From assembly GCF_000426645.1 (NCBI RefSeq), contig NZ_AUFT01000005.1, positions 462,283 through 526,282 of the forward strand: 64,000 nucleotides of DNA, written 5' to 3'. The first letter of the stretch is position 1. Each line of letters begins with the position of its first letter. Below are positions 63,711 through 64,000 of the stretch, in pieces. The position numbers and the translations under genes are program-made. The notes beneath the pieces are model-generated. The model had not been told where the DNA came from. It did not search any database and was given only the letters and a program-made list of their open reading frames with translations. This stretch comes from Nakamurella lactea DSM 19367 (GTDB taxonomy: Bacteria; Actinomycetota; Actinomycetes; Mycobacteriales; Nakamurellaceae).

Positions 63711-64000
63711 TCAAGCTGCTGACGGTAGGTGGTTGACGGCTGAGGCTGGTGTGAGTGCGGTGAAGACCTCTCGGGCGATGTAGCGCTTGAGGCAGCGGAT
63801 GATCTCGGGTTTGCTGAGCCCTTCGGTGGTGCGGCGAGCGACGTAGTCCTTGGTGCGTTGATCGGTTCCCATCCGGGTGATCACGATGCGCCACAGCGCA
63901 CTGTTGGCGTTCCGGTCACCGCCGCGGTTGAGGCGGTGGCGGCTGGTCTTGCCGGAGGATGCCTGGATCGGTGATGCTCCGCAGAGCATCGCGAAGGCGG
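63711..64000 (-). mobile_element. IS110-family transposase, 3' part, cut by window edge
   Basis: The final ~96 residues of the transposase: AFAMLCGASPIQASSGKT (with the serine-containing Tnp motif), RHRLNRGGDRNANSALWRI and IRCLKRYIAREVF, all typical of IS110/IS116/IS902. The reading frame continues past base 64000, so the DEDD RuvC-like half and the left end are outside. Stop TGA at 63711-63713. No terminal inverted repeat is expected for this family. Confidence 0.9.

Overview
The window is high-GC DNA with GTG/TTG starts, many 1-4 base stop/start overlaps and densely packed genes. It encodes actinobacterial hallmarks: OpcA, a WhiB7-type WhiB protein, mycothione reductase, ThyX, a lipoprotein PBP/MapB pair, and the rimP-nusA-ylxR-infB-rbfA-nrnA order known from mycobacteria. 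It is therefore a chromosomal segment of a mycothiol-producing actinomycete, possibly near Nakamurellales/Frankineae; the genus cannot be fixed from sequence reading alone.

Layout. 1-8.3 kb: pentose-phosphate/upper glycolysis operon tkt(5'-truncated)-tal-pgi-zwf-opcA-pgl on +. 8.4-12.4 kb: mdh, a NUDIX hydrolase, a YCII (DGPF-type) protein with its ECF42-like sigma factor, and a YceI protein. 12.5-18.8 kb (-): ftsK, a DUF952 gene and the coupled dapA-rnj pair, with a small DUF2188-like gene on +. 18.9-27.5 kb: M20 peptidase, APH-like kinase, TIGR03085 protein, thyX, then a ribbon-helix-helix regulator/DUF4097 pair headed by five GACGTC palindromes, whiB7, a 42-aa basic protein, ggt and a YcaQ/AlkX-type protein. 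27.6-33.5 kb: DeoR regulator, then (-) rpsO, pnp, M16 peptidase, dapB.

33.6-35.5 kb is an island-like stretch: an orphan AbiEi/DUF559-like gene and a DUF3054 membrane protein bracketed by four copies of a ~66-bp repeat with 9-bp terminal inverted repeats. 35.5-46 kb (-) is the translation-factor cluster rimP-nusA-ylxR-infB-rbfA-nrnA-MFS-truB-ribF, most members overlapping by 4 bases; RimP and RbfA carry long acidic tails. 46-54.8 kb: two ferritin-like (DUF4439-type) genes, GNAT, YaaA, RIO kinase, methyltransferase, a divergent MarR/NmrA pair with two clear palindromic operators, PEBP protein and mycothione reductase. 54.8-62.2 kb is mostly envelope/secreted: a tandem-domain HAD phosphatase, SGNH hydrolase, lipoprotein, map, lipoprotein PBP, AMIN-like protein. 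62.2-64 kb: an ArsR/HTH regulator with a 67-aa gene upstream and a recognisable promoter/hairpin, then ~300 bp of tandem repeats, then the 3' end of an IS110-family transposase that runs off the window.

No tRNA, rRNA or CRISPR array was seen. The best candidates for undescribed biology are the GACGTC-controlled RHH/DUF4097 unit next to whiB7, the AGGTAGCG palindromic repeat family around the orphan AbiEi-like gene, and the repeat-rich DNA beside IS110.
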